From: CAVUAT01 sp963739545
GTDB lineage: Bacteria; Actinomycetota; Thermoleophilia; Solirubrobacterales; 70-9
Assembly: GCA_963739545.1 (NCBI GenBank)
Contig: CAVUAT010000014.1
Coordinates: 620,001-684,000 of the forward strand
DNA length: 64,000 nt
Direction: 5' to 3'
The notes under the pieces are model-generated. The model worked only from the letters and a program-made list of their open reading frames with translations. It ran no database searches and was not told the origin of the DNA. The position numbers were made by a program, and so were the translations under genes. Below are positions 20,821 through 29,113 of this stretch, in pieces. Position 1 is the first letter of the stretch; each line of letters opens with the position of its first letter.

Positions 20821-22826
20821 TGGACGCGACCACCTACGGCTTCCTCGTGCTCGCCTTCCCGCTCGCGGGGAGCATCCTGATCGCGTGCGGGTGGAAGCTG
20901 CTGCCCGGGCGGAGCGCCGGCTGGATCGGAACGGGCGCGATCCTGCTCTCTTTCCTCGCCTCGCTCGGCGCACTGTTCGACGTCCTCGACCTGCCCGTCG
21001 AGGAGCGCCAGCTGACCGAGTCGCTCTACACCTACGCGGGAGCCGGCGGGCTCGACATCCAGCTGAACGTGCTGGTCGACCCGCTCTCGATCTTCATGTG
21101 CCTGATCGTCAGCGGCGTCTCGACGATGATCCACCTCTATTCGATCTCCTACATGACGGGGGACGAGGGGTTCCGGCGCTTCTTCAGCTACCTGAACTTC
21201 TTCGTCTTCTCGATGCTGCTGCTCGTCCTCGCGGGCAACATCGTGCTCCTCACTGTCGGCTGGGCGTTCGTCGGTTTCGCCTCCTACGCGCTGATCAGCT
21301 TCTGGTACCGCCGCGAGACCGCGACCAAGGCGGGGATGAAGGCGTTCGTGATCAACGTCGTCGGCGACGTCGGCCTGGTGCTCGCCGCGCTCTTCCTGTT
21401 CCGCGAGCTCGGGACCTTCGACCTGCTCGAGATCTTCGAGGAGGCCCCGAAGGAGTTCACCGTCAACGAGGGCGTCGTCGTCGCGATCGGCTGCCTTCTG
21501 TTGGTCGGCGCGTTCGCCAAGTCGGCGCAGATCCCGTTCCACACCTGGCTCGCCGACGCGATGGAGGGCCCGACGCCAGTCTCGGCGCTGATCCACGCGG
21601 CGACGATGGTCACCGCCGGGGTCTATCTGATCGGCCGCTTCCACCCGATCTTCGAGATCGCGCTGACGGCCGCCGACATCGCCGCGATCGTCGGGCTGCT
21701 GACTCTGCTGATCGCCGCGACGATCGCGCTGGTCGTCACCGACCTCAAGCGGATCATCGCCTACTCGACGATGAGCCAGATCGGGTACATGATCATGGGC
21801 GTCGGGATCGGCGCCTACAGCGCCGCCTTCTTCCACCTGATGACCCACGCCTTCTTCAAGGCGCTGCTGTTCATGGCGGCCGGCTCGATCATCGGCGCGA
21901 TGGCGAATCGCCAGAACATCGACCTGATGGGCGGCTTCCGAAAGTCGATGCCGTTCACCTGCGCGATGATCCTGATCGGGGCCGCGGCCCTCGCCGCGTT
22001 CCCCGGCACATCGGGCTTCTTCTCGAAGGACGAGATCCTCGCTTTCGCCGAGCATCGCGGCGGCTTCTACTGGGTGTTCGCGATCGGCGGCTACATCGGC
22101 GCGCTGATGACCGCCTTCTACGCCTTCCGGATCGGCTTCCGCGTCGCGTTCGGCGACCCCGTACCTGAGGCGCGCGAGCTCGAGGAGGGCCACATCCACC
22201 ACGCCGAGCCCGCCAACCCCGCGACCGGCGAGCCCGAGGACACCGACGTCGGCTTCCCCGGCGCCGAGCACCACATCGCCGAGCGGGAGTGGCCGATGAA
22301 GATCGCGATGAGCGTGCTGGCCTTCGGCGCGATCTTCGCCGGACTCGTCCAGGTGCCGGGCGTGGACGCCGTCGTCGAGCACTTCCTCGAGGGCAGCTTC
22401 GAGGACTCGACCCTCTACAACGACCTGCCGTCCGACGCCGCCGAGTGGCGGGGCCTCGGCATCGGGGCGATCATCTCGATCCTCGGGATCGCGCTGGCGG
22501 CTCAGTTCTATCTGCGCAAGCCGGGGACGACGAAGCGGCTGCAGGAGCGCTTCGCCGCGGTGCACACCCTGCTCGAGAACAAGTGGTACTTCGACGAGCT
22601 CATCGACCTGCTCGTCGTGCGCCCCTTCCTTGCGCTCGGGCGATTCGCCGACGGGACCTTCGAGCGCGTCGTCGTCAACGGCCTCGTCGGCGGCGCCACC
22701 GGCGCGGCACGCGGCGCCAACGCCGGTGTGCGCGCAGCGCAGTCCGGCTACCTGCGCGGTTACGCGCTGTTCCTGGTGGTCGGCTTCGCCGGCCTCGGCC
22801 TCTACTTCCTGGTGGCGGGGTCCTAA
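20820..22826 (+). CDS. nuoL: NADH-quinone oxidoreductase subunit L
   Basis: 668 residues, the distal antiporter-like proton pump. WAFVGFASYALISFWYRR, KSAQIPFHTWLADAMEGPTPVSALIHAATMVTAGVYLI (channel Lys and His) and TSGFFSKDEIL are family motifs. The C-terminal region contains the His/Glu-rich loop (about 445-485), the lateral helix, and an anchoring helix at the end. It stops with TAA, and a decayed coupling cassette separates it from nuoM. Confidence 0.96.
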   Translation: MDATTYGFLVLAFPLAGSILIACGWKLLPGRSAGWIGTGAILLSFLASLGALFDVLDLPVEERQLTESLYTYAGAGGLDIQLNVLVDPLSIFMCLIVSGVSTMIHLYSISYMTGDEGFRRFFSYLNFFVFSMLLLVLAGNIVLLTVGWAFVGFASYALISFWYRRETATKAGMKAFVINVVGDVGLVLAALFLFRELGTFDLLEIFEEAPKEFTVNEGVVVAIGCLLLVGAFAKSAQIPFHTWLADAMEGPTPVSALIHAATMVTAGVYLIGRFHPIFEIALTAADIAAIVGLLTLLIAATIALVVTDLKRIIAYSTMSQIGYMIMGVGIGAYSAAFFHLMTHAFFKALLFMAAGSIIGAMANRQNIDLMGGFRKSMPFTCAMILIGAAALAAFPGTSGFFSKDEILAFAEHRGGFYWVFAIGGYIGALMTAFYAFRIGFRVAFGDPVPEARELEEGHIHHAEPANPATGEPEDTDVGFPGAEHHIAEREWPMKIAMSVLAFGAIFAGLVQVPGVDAVVEHFLEGSFEDSTLYNDLPSDAAEWRGLGIGAIISILGIALAAQFYLRKPGTTKRLQERFAAVHTLLENKWYFDELIDLLVVRPFLALGRFADGTFERVVVNGLVGGATGAARGANAGVRAAQSGYLRGYALFLVVGFAGLGLYFLVAGS

Positions 22827-22866
22827 TCGGGTCTTCATGCACGGACGTCGCGGGAGGTCTCGATGA
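22827..22866 (+). repeat. degenerate coupling cassette between nuoL and nuoM
   Basis: The 36-bp gap keeps CGGGTCTTCATG, a GGGAGGT Shine-Dalgarno and TCGATGA, which align to the first and last thirds of the mini-ORF cassette with the middle deleted. In the TGA frame it reads ...VFMHGRRGRSR, compared with VLINCGRS...TR in intact copies. The upstream overlap with the nuoL stop is lost, but the stop-start overlap with nuoM is retained. Confidence 0.55.
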
Positions 22867-24479
22867 TCCAGGTCGTCCTCTGGCTCCCGCTCGCCGCCGG
22901 CCTGCTGGCCGCGCTGGCTCCGCGAAAGGCGACTCCGTGGGTCGCGGTGCTCGGCTCCGGGATCGCGCTCGGTCTCGGAATCGGCCTGCTGGCGAGCTTC
23001 GACTCCGGCGTCGCCGGGGTCCAGCACCCGGTCGACGAGAGCTGGATCCCCGAGCTCGGCGTCCGCTACTCGCTCGGCATCGACGGGATCAACGTCTTCC
23101 TGATGCTGCTCACGGGGGTGTCGTGGTTCGCGGTGACCTGCTGGGGAGCGATCCGCACGCCGGACCGCGACAAGACGTGGTTCTTCCTGCTCGGCCTGGC
23201 GCACACGGCGACGCTCGGCGCGTTCATCGCCCAGGACCTGCTCCTCTTCGTCCTCTTCTTCGACCTGATGCTGATCCCGTTCTTCTTCCTGTTCGCGGGC
23301 TGGGGAGAGGACCACCCCGGCCGCGCGTACGAGGGGACGATCAAGCCCGGCCCCGCCACGATCAAGATGGTCGTGTACACGCTCGTCGGCTCGCTGCTGA
23401 TGCTGGCCGGCGCGATCGCGACAGGCGTGATCGCCGGCGACGGCGGCACGCCCGTGTTCTCGATGGCCGAGCTGGCCGCGAACCCCATCGGGGAGGACAG
23501 CCAGCGCTGGATCTTCTGCTTCTTCGCCCTCGCATTCCTGGTCAAGATGCCGGCCTTCCTGGTCCACGGCTGGATGGCCGACGCCTATCGCGTCGCCCCG
23601 CTGCCGGCGCTGGCGCTGTTCTCGGCGGTGCTCTCGAAGGTCGGCGCCTACGGGTTCCTGCGCGTGGTGCTGCCGACGTTCCCCGACGCCTCGATCGAGT
23701 TCCAAGAGGTAGTGCTGGTGATCGCCCTTGCGTCGGTCCTCTACGGCTCGATCATGGCCTTCACCCAGACGAGCGCCCGCCTGGTCCTCGGCTATTCGTC
23801 GATCGCCCAGCTCGGGTTCATCACCCTCGGGATCTTCGCCCTGCGCCCCGACGGCGCCGACGGCGCGATCCTGCAGATGGTCAACCACGGCCTCGTCACC
23901 GTCCCGCTCATGCTGCTGTTCGTCGTGCTGGTCGAGCGGGTCGGCAACGACGACATCGCCCGGATGGGAGGACTCGCATTGCGCGCGCCGGTGATGGCCG
24001 CCTTCTTCCTGATCGCGACGCTGGCCCTGCTCGCCATGCCGGGCTCGGCCAACTTCGTCGGCGAGTTCTTCATCCTCAACGGCGTCTTCCAGGCGAAGGT
24101 CGCGTTCGCCCTGATCGCGAGCATCGCCGTCGTGATGGCCGCCTACTACGCCCTCCGCCTCTACCAGCACGCGATGCACAACCGCCTCCGCCCCTCGCTG
24201 GAGTCGAGGGAGATCGGCCTGCGTGAAGGAATCGTCGTCGGCGCCCTGGTCGCGTGCATGGTCGCCCTGGCGGTCTACCCGCAGCTGATCCTGAAGCGGA
24301 CCGACGCATCGGCAACCGCGGCCGTCGAAGCAACGCAGACCTCGCCGGAGGTGGCGAGCGAGACGTCTGAATCCCCCGCGACGGCGTCGCAACCGCGCAC
24401 GCCCGGAAGCGAAGCTGAGGACGTGCGCGTTGATGGCGAAGCCGTCGGGCGGGCGCCCGTCCCGGAGGCACCGCAATGA
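22863..24479 (+). CDS. nuoM: NADH-quinone oxidoreductase subunit M
   Basis: 538 residues, an antiporter-like subunit with about 14 helices. The channel region KMPAFLVHGWMADAYRVAPLPALALFSAVLSKVGAYGFLR and PGSANFVGEFFIL are diagnostic. The core ends near residue 480; the C-terminal tail is Ala/Thr/Ser-rich and contains repeat copy E, read as QPRTPGSEAEDVRVDGEAVG. The ATG is set by GGGAGGT and the ATGA overlap, and its own stop overlaps the nuoN start (ATGA). Confidence 0.96.
   Translation: MIQVVLWLPLAAGLLAALAPRKATPWVAVLGSGIALGLGIGLLASFDSGVAGVQHPVDESWIPELGVRYSLGIDGINVFLMLLTGVSWFAVTCWGAIRTPDRDKTWFFLLGLAHTATLGAFIAQDLLLFVLFFDLMLIPFFFLFAGWGEDHPGRAYEGTIKPGPATIKMVVYTLVGSLLMLAGAIATGVIAGDGGTPVFSMAELAANPIGEDSQRWIFCFFALAFLVKMPAFLVHGWMADAYRVAPLPALALFSAVLSKVGAYGFLRVVLPTFPDASIEFQEVVLVIALASVLYGSIMAFTQTSARLVLGYSSIAQLGFITLGIFALRPDGADGAILQMVNHGLVTVPLMLLFVVLVERVGNDDIARMGGLALRAPVMAAFFLIATLALLAMPGSANFVGEFFILNGVFQAKVAFALIASIAVVMAAYYALRLYQHAMHNRLRPSLESREIGLREGIVVGALVACMVALAVYPQLILKRTDASATAAVEATQTSPEVASETSESPATASQPRTPGSEAEDVRVDGEAVGRAPVPEAPQ
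24391..24432 (+). repeat. GAA-hairpin palindromic element, copy E (3' end of nuoM)
   Basis: Outer stem CGCGCACG (24394-24401) pairs perfectly with CGTGCGCG (24422-24429), extended by AA/TT with a bulged C exactly as in copy B. The inner stem is AGC-GAA-GCT (24408-24416). Four of eight outer-stem pairs differ from copy B, yet all still pair. The 3' flank GATGGCGAAGCCGT is shared with copy F. Confidence 0.9.
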
Positions 24480-26014
24480 TCCCGATCGCACAAGAGACCT
24501 TCAACGCGCCCGACATCGACTACGGGGGCATCTCGCCGATCATCGCGCTGACCGCGGGGATGGTCCTCGTGCTGATGGTGGGGCTACTGAGGACGCCGCG
24601 CTTCCTGGTGCCGGGCCTGACCCTGGCGGTGCTGGCAGCGACCGGCGGGCTGGCGGTCTGGCAGTGGGGCGAGCAGGCGGACCTCGTCTCGGGCGCGCTC
24701 CGCCTCGACGAGCTCGGGCTCGCGGCGACTCTGATCGCGGTCTTCGCCGCGGCGGTGGCGACGATCCTCTCGATCCGCGAGTCCTCGGCCGAGGCCGCGG
24801 GCCTCGGTGCCTTCTACGCGCTGCTGCTCGGCTCGGTGCTCGGGATGACCATCCTCGCCATGTCGCAGAACCTGGTCGCATTCTTCGTCGGGCTCGAGCT
24901 CCTGTCGATCCCGCTGTACGTGATGTGCGGGTCGGCGATCCGCAAGGAGCCCTCGCTCGAGTCCGGGCTCAAGTACCTGATCGTGGGCAGCCTCGGGTCG
25001 GCGACGCTGCTCTACGGCTTCGCCTTCATCTACGGCGCCGGAGCCTCGACCGACTACAACGCGATCGCCGAGAAGCTCGCCGGTGGCGAGGCCGACAACT
25101 CGATCATCCTGATCGGGACCGCGATGGCCGCCGTCGGGCTGGCCTTCAAGGTCTCGCTGGCTCCCTTCCACCAGTGGACGCCTGACGTCTATCAGGGCGC
25201 GCCGACTCCGGTTACCGCATTCATGGCTGTCGCGACCAAGGCCGCCGCTTTCATCGCCTTCGCTCGGCTGTTCGAGGTCGCGCTCGGCCCGGTGGTAGAC
25301 GACTGGCAGCCTGCGCTCGCGGCGCTGGCGGTGATCTCGATCGTCGTCGGCAACCTCGGAGCGCTCGGCCAGGACTCGCTGAAGCGGCTGCTCGGGTACT
25401 CGGGCATCGCCCAGGCCGGCTACATGCTCGCCGGGATCGTCGTCGCGACCGAGATCGGGCTCGAGGCGCTCGTCTTCTATCTCGCCGCCTACACGCTGAT
25501 GAACCTGGCTGTGTTCGTGACCATCGTCGCCCGCGAACGCGAGACCGAGCGCGGCGACGACATCCGCGCGTTCGAGGGAATCGGCCGCACCCGCCCATGG
25601 CTCGCATGGCCGCTGACGATCGGCGTCCTGGCGCTGGCCGGAGTGCCTGCGACCTCGGGTTTCATCGGCAAGCTCTATCTGATCGAGGCGACCGTGGACG
25701 CCGACTACACGTGGCTCGGCGTCGCGATCGTGATCGGCACGATGGTCTCCATGGCCTACTACCTGCGCGTGCTGGCGGCGGTCTGGATGAAGCCCGCACC
25801 CGACCCGGCCGTAGCCGCCGGCGCCATGCCCGCGATGGCCGGCGGCTCGCCCGAGGCCACGACCGGATCGAGCGTGAAGGGCGCCGGCAACTGCCTCCTC
25901 ATAGTCGGCGCCGGGGTCCTCTGCGCGGCGGCGACCATCTTCTTCGGCGTCATCCCCTCTCCCCTGGTGGATTGGGCCTCGGCCGCGGGGGAGTCGCTCA
26001 ACACATTCCTCTAG
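24476..26014 (+). CDS. nuoN: NADH-quinone oxidoreductase subunit N
   Basis: 512 residues, the third antiporter-like subunit. SLAPFHQWTPDVYQGAPTPVTAFMAVATKAAAF carries the channel Lys and helix-break Pro residues, and LKRLLGYSGIAQAGYML and GVPATSGFIGKLYL are conserved. The N-terminus before the first full helix (IPIAQETFNAPDIDYGG) is short, as in homologues. It is the last nuo gene; a SHOCT-domain gene follows 40 bp later and may be co-transcribed. Confidence 0.95.
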   Translation: MIPIAQETFNAPDIDYGGISPIIALTAGMVLVLMVGLLRTPRFLVPGLTLAVLAATGGLAVWQWGEQADLVSGALRLDELGLAATLIAVFAAAVATILSIRESSAEAAGLGAFYALLLGSVLGMTILAMSQNLVAFFVGLELLSIPLYVMCGSAIRKEPSLESGLKYLIVGSLGSATLLYGFAFIYGAGASTDYNAIAEKLAGGEADNSIILIGTAMAAVGLAFKVSLAPFHQWTPDVYQGAPTPVTAFMAVATKAAAFIAFARLFEVALGPVVDDWQPALAALAVISIVVGNLGALGQDSLKRLLGYSGIAQAGYMLAGIVVATEIGLEALVFYLAAYTLMNLAVFVTIVARERETERGDDIRAFEGIGRTRPWLAWPLTIGVLALAGVPATSGFIGKLYLIEATVDADYTWLGVAIVIGTMVSMAYYLRVLAAVWMKPAPDPAVAAGAMPAMAGGSPEATTGSSVKGAGNCLLIVGAGVLCAAATIFFGVIPSPLVDWASAAGESLNTFL

Positions 26015-26053
26015 CGTCACACCTGCCACGACTCATCGACCTAAGGAGAATGG

Positions 26054-26446
26054 ATGTTCCTACTAGCTGAGTACACCTTCGGGCAGGGATTGCTCACGGT
26101 GCTCTCGATCTTCATCTTCGTCGCCTGGATCATGGTCCTGATCACGATCCTCAGCGACCTGTTCCGCGATCACGACACCTCAGGATGGGTGAAGGCCATC
26201 TGGGTCCTGTTCCTGATCTTCATCCCGTTCCTGACGGCGCTGGTCTACCTGATCGCGCGCGGCAGCGGGATGCGCGAGCGCTCGATCAAGGCTCAGGAGG
26301 AGCAGCAGAAGCAATTCGACGCCTACGTCCGCCAGGCCGGCGGCACCAGCGCGGCGGATGAGGTCGCGAAGCTGAAGAAGCTTCACGACGACGGCGCGAT
26401 CACAGACGCCGAGTTCGAGGAGCAGAAGAGGAAGGCCCTGGCCTAG
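26054..26446 (+). CDS. PLDc_N-like membrane protein with SHOCT domain
   Basis: 130 residues. Two membrane helices (about 12-33 and 46-67) flank a cytoplasmic loop DLFRDHDTSGWVKAIW, the pattern of the PLDc_N (cardiolipin synthase N-terminal-like) domain. The C-terminal 30 residues, DEVAKLKKLHDDGAITDAEFEEQKRKALA, are a textbook SHOCT motif, usually an oligomerisation or stability tag. A strong AAGGAG precedes the ATG by five bases. Role unknown; often envelope-related in Actinobacteria. Confidence 0.8.
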   Translation: MFLLAEYTFGQGLLTVLSIFIFVAWIMVLITILSDLFRDHDTSGWVKAIWVLFLIFIPFLTALVYLIARGSGMRERSIKAQEEQQKQFDAYVRQAGGTSAADEVAKLKKLHDDGAITDAEFEEQKRKALA

Positions 26447-26463
26447 GGGCCCCGGGCGCCTGC

Positions 26464-26491
26464 GGGCGCGCATCCGCGAGGATGCGCGCCC
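26464..26491. terminator. perfect 12-bp hairpin with GCGA tetraloop, terminator-like, abutting the next start codon
   Basis: GGGCGCGCATCC pairs with GGATGCGCGCCC around a GNRA-type GCGA loop. It lies 17 bp after the SHOCT gene stop, consistent with a terminator, but no T-run follows. The base after the stem is the G of the GTG start assigned to the AEC transporter, so it could also hide the ribosome site of that gene. Confidence 0.6.
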
Positions 26492-27412
26492 GTGGGAGTC
26501 CTCCTCACAGTCGCGACGATCGTCCTCGCCACAGGCGCCGGCATCGCCGCCGAGTCGCGCTGGCGCGACCGCGCCGCTGAACTCGCCCGCGCGAGCCTGA
26601 CGGCGTCCGTCTTCACCCTGCTGCCGTTCGTCACCTTCTTCAACGTGGCGCGGCTGGAGATCGACGCCGACATCGGGTTCGGCATCCTGCTCGGCTACGT
26701 CGCGATCGCCATCGCTGCAGGGCTGGCGTGGTGGGCGGGCCGCGCGATGGACCTGTCCCGTCCTACCCGGGGCACCCTGATCACCTGCGCCCTCGTCGCC
26801 AACACCGGCTATCTCGGCTACCCGCTGACGGCCTCGCTGCTCGGCTTCGACGCCCTCGGAGAGGCGGTCGTCTGGGACCTGCTGGTGGGCGCCCCGGCTC
26901 TGCTGCTCGTCGGCTTCGCGGTCGGAGCGGCCTACGGCGAGAAGGCGGGCGAGACGCCGCGCGAGCGCGTCCGCGCCTTCTTCACCCGCAACCCGCCCCT
27001 CTATGCAGCGATCGCCGCGCTGCTCGCGCCCGACGCGCTCGCCCCCGACGCCTTGGTGGACGCCTCGCGGGTCGCCGTCATCGCCCTGCTCCCGATCGGG
27101 TTCTTCGCCGTGGGAGCGATCCTCGCCGAGGAGGCCGAGGAGGGCACCCTCCGCCTCGGATCGCCATTCCGCCCTCCGGTCTCGATCGCGATCGTGCTGC
27201 GGATGATCGTCGCGCCGGGATTGCTACTCGCGATGGCCGCCCCGCTCATCGACCTCCCGGGCCCCTACCTGCTGCTCGCCGCGATGCCCGTCGGCATCAA
27301 CACGCTGCTGATCGGCCACGTCTACGGCCTCGACCTCCGCCTCGCCGCCCAAGCGGTCGCATGGTCAACCGCAATCGCGATCGTCGGAGCGCTGGGCTCG
27401 CTGGCGTTCTGA
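26492..27412 (+). CDS. AEC-family (auxin efflux carrier-like) transporter
   Basis: 306 residues with about ten membrane helices in two five-helix halves, as in AEC and BASS folds. ALVANTGYLGYPLTASLLG matches the conserved NxGxxGxP region of the first half, and AAMPVGINTLLIGHVYGLD the second-half counterpart. Members export or import organic anions such as malate or auxin-like acids; the substrate is unknown. The GTG start directly abuts a strong hairpin and has no evident Shine-Dalgarno, so initiation is either unusual or further downstream. Confidence 0.8.
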   Translation: MGVLLTVATIVLATGAGIAAESRWRDRAAELARASLTASVFTLLPFVTFFNVARLEIDADIGFGILLGYVAIAIAAGLAWWAGRAMDLSRPTRGTLITCALVANTGYLGYPLTASLLGFDALGEAVVWDLLVGAPALLLVGFAVGAAYGEKAGETPRERVRAFFTRNPPLYAAIAALLAPDALAPDALVDASRVAVIALLPIGFFAVGAILAEEAEEGTLRLGSPFRPPVSIAIVLRMIVAPGLLLAMAAPLIDLPGPYLLLAAMPVGINTLLIGHVYGLDLRLAAQAVAWSTAIAIVGALGSLAF

Positions 27413-27499
27413 GAACAAGAGTCAAGGGTCTGACCAGCTAGCCGTGCCCTGGCGCCGGTAACTGGCCAGAACTTCGAACGTGTCGCTTTGGACGCCGAA

Positions 27500-27904
27500 C
27501 TACTCGCTCAGGCCAGCCGCCTCGAGCGCGTCGGATTGGTTCAGGTAAACCTGGATGCTGGTTGCGCGTCCACCTTCGAGAGCCCAGAGGTGACCGACCT
27601 CCCGCTCCAGGTGAATCCCGCTAGCGCTGCCCTCGGCAATCAGCCGAGCCAGGACGACCACGGTGGACCCGGTATCGAGGTAGCGCTCGGGCTCGAATCG
27701 CCACTCGGCCCAAACCTCGTCGACCATCGCAATCCAACGCTCGACTCCCCTGCGCCCGCGGAAGACCTCCGGAGTGTCGGGATAGAGGGGCGGGACTCGA
27801 AGCTCGATGTTCGGGTGGGCGTAGTCGCGAAAAGCGGCGTCCAGGTCCCGGCTGGCGAAGAGCTCGTAGAGCTTCCTCACCGCCTCGACGTTCGGTTTGG
27901 ACAT
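27500..27904 (-). CDS. SnoaL-like (NTF2 fold) protein, paralogue 3
   Basis: 134 residues: VEAVRKLYELFASRDLDAAFRDYAHPNIELRVP, RGRRGVERWIAMVDEVW, then strands ending VYLNQSDALEAAGLSE. It is the third NTF2-like protein in 20 kb and ends like paralogue 2. Reaction unknown. It converges with the AEC transporter; the 87 bp between them shows no clear terminator. Confidence 0.8.
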   Translation of the reverse strand: MSKPNVEAVRKLYELFASRDLDAAFRDYAHPNIELRVPPLYPDTPEVFRGRRGVERWIAMVDEVWAEWRFEPERYLDTGSTVVVLARLIAEGSASGIHLEREVGHLWALEGGRATSIQVYLNQSDALEAAGLSE

Positions 27905-27941
27905 AGCCCGTCCAGTATTGCGCCGCGGGGCGGAGCGGCTG

Positions 27942-28976
27942 CTAGCTGTACACGCGCGCCGAGGAGCTGCGGCGCTTGCGCTTGAGCAGGTGGGCGTCGG
28001 CGGCGTCGAGGAGCTCGGCGGGCTCGGTGCCGTCTTCGGGGAACACTGCGTAGCCGACGGTGGCGGAAATGCGGAAATCGCCGGATGAGACGCGGGCTAC
28101 CGCCTGCTCGATGCGGAGGGCGAGGTACTCGGCCTGCGATCGGCCCGTCTCGGGGGCGATGACCGAGAACTCGTCGCCGCCCTGGCGAAAGACGGCGTCC
28201 TCGGTGCGCACCTTCAGGTCCAGCATCGAGCCGACGATCGCGAGCACCAGGTCGCCGACGAGGTGGCCCTGGGTCTCGTTCACGGCCTTGAAGTCGTTCA
28301 GGTCGAGCGAGAGGACGGCGAACTCGCGGTTGCGGCGCTCGTGGCGGGAGGTCTCGTGGCGCAGGCGGTCGATCAGGGAGCGGTAGTTGCCGACGCCCGT
28401 GAGCCCGTCCTCGGTCGAGAGCTGGCGGTAGGCCTCGCGGCTCGCCTCGAGCCCGTCGGTGAGCCGGCCTACGACGAGCGTGATGAGCACGATTCCCGGG
28501 CCGGCGGCGATCGCCCACAGCAGGGTCTCGCGCGCGGGCTCGTCCGAGTAGACGAGCGGGGCGAACAGCGCGACGATCAACAGCGCGAGGAACGGGGCCA
28601 TGCGCCGCGGCTGCGGGAACACCAGTGCGACGAACAGCGCGACGAAGAAGTAGAGATAGGTGAAGACTTCGTGGGTGATCCCGACCGCGATCGCGACCAG
28701 GATCGTCGAGACGACCGGGACGGCCATGAGCCAGCGCTCCTGGAGCCGCCACAGGGGCAACACGAGGCATGCGACCCCGAGCAGGATCGCGAGCACGGTC
28801 AGCGAGTACATCCAGGGCTCGAAGTCCTTGTCGAGCAGGAAGGTGCCCGGGATGGTCGAGAGCGCGCCGGTGATGAATAACAGGCCGGCGAGTCGCCAGG
28901 CCCCCGGCAGGGAGACCGCCCGATAGCTGTGTGCTGCGGCGGCGTTGGCACTGGCGCCATTGGAGTGTGCGGTCAA
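27942..28976 (-). CDS. membrane-bound diguanylate cyclase (GGDEF)
   Basis: 344 residues. Six hydrophobic segments fill residues 25-170 as a membrane sensor of unknown ligand. The GGDEF domain follows, with the catalytic motif intact at 266-270 (RQGGDEFSV). An inhibitory I-site RxxD (RTED, 257-260) sits exactly five residues upstream, so product feedback is expected. It makes c-di-GMP from two GTP. The domain start, LSTEDGLTGVGNYRSL, is a slight variant of the usual DxLTGLxNR. It is the counterpart of the EAL protein at the window start. Confidence 0.92.
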   Translation of the reverse strand: MTAHSNGASANAAAAHSYRAVSLPGAWRLAGLLFITGALSTIPGTFLLDKDFEPWMYSLTVLAILLGVACLVLPLWRLQERWLMAVPVVSTILVAIAVGITHEVFTYLYFFVALFVALVFPQPRRMAPFLALLIVALFAPLVYSDEPARETLLWAIAAGPGIVLITLVVGRLTDGLEASREAYRQLSTEDGLTGVGNYRSLIDRLRHETSRHERRNREFAVLSLDLNDFKAVNETQGHLVGDLVLAIVGSMLDLKVRTEDAVFRQGGDEFSVIAPETGRSQAEYLALRIEQAVARVSSGDFRISATVGYAVFPEDGTEPAELLDAADAHLLKRKRRSSSARVYS

Positions 28977-29113
28977 TGCGCTCCTAGCGTGCTTCCGGGG
29001 ACTGAGGTAAGGCTCGCAACTGGCCCGGACCCAAGCCTCCCGGGGTTGGCGCGCGACTCTACCAGCGCCTAACGCATCGGACCATCGGGCAGGGCGACTA
29101 CGATGATCGACCC

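Noticed and set aside
20253..24491. A 1412-residue open frame opposite nuoJ-nuoM.
   Set aside because: Composition is the mirror of the membrane genes (Arg/Asp/Glu/Gln-rich), with no domain, and the plus strand encodes well-conserved complex I subunits.
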